Assembly (NCBI GenBank): GCA_963668585.1
Contig: OY764869.1
Location: 2,666,001-2,730,000, forward strand
Direction: 5' to 3'
Source of the DNA: Bin87 sp963668585
GTDB taxonomy: Bacteria; Chloroflexota; Dehalococcoidia; Lucifugimonadales; UBA3495
DNA length: 64,000 nt
Shown: positions 61,399-64,000 of the stretch, piece after piece
Position numbering within the stretch: position 1 is the stretch's first letter
Layout of the letters: each line of letters begins with the position of its first letter
The notes under the pieces: generated by a model
Databases searched by the model: none
What the model saw: the letters and a program-made list of their open reading frames with translations, nothing else
Told to the model about the DNA's origin: nothing
Translations under genes and position numbers: made by a program

Positions 61399-62262
61399 AT
61401 GCTCTCCGAAACTGCGCATGTTGGCCACGGCCATGCTCATTCGCGCGATGGCCAGACCCACGCGCATGAGGACTATACCCACCAGGCGGTAACCTTTCAC
61501 AACGTGGGGGTGGACTATGGTCCGGTGGTGGCGCTGGACGAGGTGTCCTTTGCGGTCGAGCACCGCAGTTTGTCCGGCATCATTGGGCCCAACGGCGGCG
61601 GCAAGTCAACGCTGCTGAAATCCGTGGTCGGGTTGGTGAAGCCCAACCGGGGCCAGGTGCTGGTGGATGGGAGGCCCAGCCACCGGATGCGCCGGCAAAT
61701 CGGGTTCGTTCCCCAATTGGAACAGGTGGACTGGCATTTTCCGGCCACGGTGTGGGACGTGGTGATGATGGGGCTGACCTCTCGCCGGGGCCTGTTCCGC
61801 ACGCACAACAGGGAGAATCGGGAAGCCGCCGAAGGGGCGCTGGCAACGGTGCAGATGGCCGACCTGCGTCGCCGCGGGATCGGCGACCTGTCCGGAGGAC
61901 AACGGCGTCGGGTGCTGCTGGCACGGGCGATCGCGGCCAACCCGTCGCTGCTGCTGCTGGACGAGCCCATGACCGGGCTCGATCCGACTGCCCAGCATCG
62001 GTTTCTGGATATCATCGACCATCTGCGGGAGTTGGGAACCACGGTCATCATGTGTACGCACAACCTCACCTGCGTTTCCACGCGGGCCAGCGACGTTGCG
62101 GTGGTGAACGGCCGGCTGATCGCATACGGGCCGCCCGATGAAGTGCTGATGGAATCGGTGCTGGCCGACGCCTTCGGACACCAACTGGTGGTGCATGGCT
62201 CCGGCGCGGCGCTGGCGCTGCACCACCACGATCACCGGTCATCGTGGCCGGGCCGACCCTGA
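61399..62262 (+). CDS. Metal ABC transporter ATP-binding protein (ZnuC/MntB-like) with His-rich ends
   Basis: The 287-residue ATPase shows Walker A GPNGGGKST, the Q-loop in QIGFVPQLEQVDWHFPATVWDVV typical of Zn/Mn importers, signature LSGGQRRRVLLARAI, Walker B LLLLDEPMTGLD and switch His in TVIMCTHNL. The N terminus (HVGHGHAHSRDGQTHAHEDYTH) and C terminus (LALHHHDHR) are His-rich and could bind metal. No permease or binding-protein gene lies beside it. It starts 4 bases after the VOC stop. Confidence 0.88.
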   Translation: MLSETAHVGHGHAHSRDGQTHAHEDYTHQAVTFHNVGVDYGPVVALDEVSFAVEHRSLSGIIGPNGGGKSTLLKSVVGLVKPNRGQVLVDGRPSHRMRRQIGFVPQLEQVDWHFPATVWDVVMMGLTSRRGLFRTHNRENREAAEGALATVQMADLRRRGIGDLSGGQRRRVLLARAIAANPSLLLLDEPMTGLDPTAQHRFLDIIDHLRELGTTVIMCTHNLTCVSTRASDVAVVNGRLIAYGPPDEVLMESVLADAFGHQLVVHGSGAALALHHHDHRSSWPGRP

Positions 62263-62320
62263 ACAAAACCTTCCCTCGACATTCGCGAAGGATGTCCGCA
62301 CCACGCAGGAGTTCAACTCA

Positions 62321-63169
62321 ATGTACGACCTCAACGGAAAAACAGCCCTTGTAACCGGCGCCGGCGGACGCCACGGCATCGGCCGGGCCATTGCGACCCG
62401 CCTGGCCGCCGAAGGCGCGGACGTGGTGGTGACGGACGTGGAAGCGTCGTTGGACGCCATCCGGACGGAAGACCGCCTGGAGGGTTGGGAAGGTCTGCCC
62501 AGTGTTGTCAAGGAGATTCAGGCGATGGGCCGCCGCAGCGCGGGCCTGTACTACGACGTTGCCGACAGCGCGCAGGTCGATGCCATGGTGTCGGATACGC
62601 TGGCAGAGTTCGGCAAGATAGATATCCTGGTCAACAACGCCGGGTCCCGGCCCGGCCGCGACCGCGTCCTCATCGTTGAGCTTGAGGAGGATGCCTTTGA
62701 CGAGGTGATGCGGGTCAACGTGCGCGGCACCTACCTGGTGAGTCGCGCCGTCGCCCGCCACATGGTTGGCCGCGGCGGGCCCGGCAAGATCATCAACATC
62801 TCGTCGGGAGCAGGGAAGCGTGGCATCGCTCGCTATGGAGCGTATTGCGCCAGCAAGTTTGCGGTCATCGGATTCACGCAGTCGCTGGCCCACGAAATGG
62901 CGCCGTACCACGTCAACGTCAACGCGATTTGTCCCGGGCTGGTGGACACGGAACGGGTGGATTTCATAGCCGCCGCCCTGGCTCCCGAGGGCACTTCCGG
63001 CGAGGAGCATCGCGCCCTGATGGTCCGGGAGCGCGAGATACGAGTGCCGCTGGGGCGCATCGCACAGGGCGACGACATTGCGCGGATGGCGGCGTTCCTG
63101 TCCTCCGCCGAATCGGACTACATGACGGGCCTGAGCATCAGCGTGTCCGGTGGCTCCGAGATGAGCTAG
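62321..63169 (+). CDS. Short-chain dehydrogenase/reductase
   Basis: The 282-residue SDR has TGAGGRHGIGRAIA (TGxxxGIG), VNNAGSRPGRD, Ser in NISSGAGKRG, and YGAYCASKFAVIG (YxxxK). CPGLVDTERVD and SVSGGSEM end the fold. It oxidises a hydroxy-acid or similar with NAD(P); the substrate is unknown. CAGGAG precedes the ATG at 62321, 58 bases after the ABC ATPase. Confidence 0.9.
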   Translation: MYDLNGKTALVTGAGGRHGIGRAIATRLAAEGADVVVTDVEASLDAIRTEDRLEGWEGLPSVVKEIQAMGRRSAGLYYDVADSAQVDAMVSDTLAEFGKIDILVNNAGSRPGRDRVLIVELEEDAFDEVMRVNVRGTYLVSRAVARHMVGRGGPGKIINISSGAGKRGIARYGAYCASKFAVIGFTQSLAHEMAPYHVNVNAICPGLVDTERVDFIAAALAPEGTSGEEHRALMVREREIRVPLGRIAQGDDIARMAAFLSSAESDYMTGLSISVSGGSEMS

Positions 63170-63223
63170 CGGGGCTGGCCGGAGAACCTGATGTTTTTGT
63201 GATTTCTTTCCTGCGAGAACTCA

Positions 63224-63514
63224 ATGCCCATTGACCGCTCACAAGTCGAACACATCGCCGCGCTGGCGCGAATCTCTCTGACCGAGGCCGAGGTGGAGAT
63301 GTTTGGCCGCCAGTTGTCGGACATCCTGGACCAATTTGAGGTTCTGCAAAACCTGGACACCGAGCGGGTCGCGCCCACGGCGCACGTTGCCGGACTGGAC
63401 AACGTGCTGCGCGAAGACGAACCGTCGGACAGTCTTGATGCCGACCAATCCCTCCTGAATGCGCCATTGCGTCGCGGGAACTTCTTCCAGGTTCGCGCCG
63501 TGCTGGATGAATAG
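63224..63514 (+). CDS. gatC: Aspartyl/glutamyl-tRNA amidotransferase subunit C
   Basis: The 96-residue product has the GatC frame: VEHIAALARISLTEAEVEMFGRQLSDILDQFEVL, then TAHVAGLDNVLREDEPSDSL. GatC stabilises GatA and GatB in the amidotransferase that converts Glu-tRNA(Gln) and Asp-tRNA(Asn). gatA follows 15 bases later. Confidence 0.95.
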   Translation: MPIDRSQVEHIAALARISLTEAEVEMFGRQLSDILDQFEVLQNLDTERVAPTAHVAGLDNVLREDEPSDSLDADQSLLNAPLRRGNFFQVRAVLDE

Positions 63515-63529
63515 CCGAGGGAGGCGTTT

Positions 63530-64000
63530 TTGAGCGAGCTTTGGCAACTGTCCGTGGCGGAAGCCAGCGGCCTGTTGGGCAGCGGTGAGATCAGCAGCGT
63601 TGAGTTGACGGAATCCGTGCTGGAACGGATTTTGGAGGTGGACGACAGGCTGTCCGCCTACATCACGGTTACCGCCGACGTGGCCCGGGAACAGGCCCGG
63701 GCCGCCGACCTGCGCATCGCATCGGGCAACGCCGCTCCCCTCACCGGCGTGCCGATGCAGATCAAGGACCTGCTCTGCACCGACGGCGTCCCCACCACCT
63801 GCGCATCGCGGATGCTGGCCGAATACGTGCCGGTGTACGATGCCACGGCGGTTGCGCGGCTGCGGGGTCAGGATGCCGTGCTGCTGGGCAAGGGCAACAT
63901 GGACGAATTCGGGATGGGATCGTCCACCGAAAATTCCGCTTTCTTCCCGACTAAAAATCCCTGGGACACCGGCCGGGTGTCCGGTGGGAGCAGCGGCGGT
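63530..64000 (+). CDS. gatA: Glutamyl-tRNA amidotransferase subunit A, 3' truncated by the window edge
   Basis: The first 157 residues match the GatA amidase: LTESVLERILEVDDRLSAYITVT, GVPMQIKDLLCTDGVPTTCASRML with the catalytic Lys, and LLGKGNMDEFGMGSSTENSAFFPTKNPWD followed by SGGSSGG at the edge, the amidase signature with catalytic Ser. It starts with TTG 63530 after GAGGGAGG. The rest is beyond the window. Confidence 0.95.
   Translation, partial: MSELWQLSVAEASGLLGSGEISSVELTESVLERILEVDDRLSAYITVTADVAREQARAADLRIASGNAAPLTGVPMQIKDLLCTDGVPTTCASRMLAEYVPVYDATAVARLRGQDAVLLGKGNMDEFGMGSSTENSAFFPTKNPWDTGRVSGGSSGG

Overview
This is a bacterial window with high G+C, tightly packed short operons and start codons that include TTG and GTG. 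The gene mix suggests a Chloroflexota bacterium of the SAR202/Dehalococcoidia type: many thiamine-diphosphate (TPP) enzymes, class III CoA-transferases, VOC (glyoxalase-fold) proteins, M20 amidohydrolases, short-chain dehydrogenases and MaoC/OB-fold thiolase partners. That placement is inferred from gene content, not from a marker gene. I see no phage, IS element, CRISPR array or rRNA.

Region by region. 1-7835 (minus strand): a complete 2-oxoacid dehydrogenase operon (lpdA, pdhA, pdhB, pdhC), then a TPP decarboxylase/synthase-type enzyme and a truncated tandem ThyX-family protein. 8258-12474: Tat export genes (tatA facing tatB-tatC), a fusion of a 23S rRNA uracil methyltransferase with a Maf nucleotide pyrophosphatase, thioredoxin, and a selenocysteine tRNA. 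12687-21273: a hydrolase, an MFS transporter, an uncharacterised protein, the lactate-utilisation operon lutABC, an MNT/HEPN pair, an SRPBCC protein and a glycerate kinase. 21662-31746: duplicated M20 amidohydrolases, a dolichol-kinase-like membrane protein, a cysteine desulfurase with a lipoprotein, a hydrolase, duplicated VOC proteins, a benzoylformate-decarboxylase-like enzyme, an EVE protein and a P-II protein. 31789-45397: acyl-CoA ligase, OB-fold protein plus thiolase, HpcH aldolase, RNase D, peptidase, GNAT, TPR, hotdog-like protein, PIG-L deacetylase, TenA, hydrolase, FMN-dependent hydroxyacid oxidase and an orphan. 45577-55095: a three-gene ferredoxin oxidoreductase that looks like oxalate oxidoreductase, divergent from a TPP enzyme followed by a DUF971 protein, FmdB, an FAD oxidoreductase and a double CaiB/BaiF CoA-transferase. 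55440-64000: a cysteinyl-tRNA synthetase fused to a glycosyltransferase, two SDRs, a PHP protein, a MaoC pair, a double VOC protein, a metal ABC ATPase, and gatC plus the start of gatA.

Together the genes describe a heterotroph that feeds 2-oxoacids, lactate, perhaps oxalate, and CoA-activated organic acids into central metabolism. Several polypeptides are unusual fusions or tandem domains. The larger intergenic gaps share a REP-like hairpin repeat, GCTCRTCCT-loop-AGGATGAGC, with a conserved tail. The strongest items for follow-up are the CysS-glycosyltransferase fusion, the methyltransferase-Maf fusion, the putative oxalate oxidoreductase cluster, the selenocysteine tRNA and the modular repeat family.
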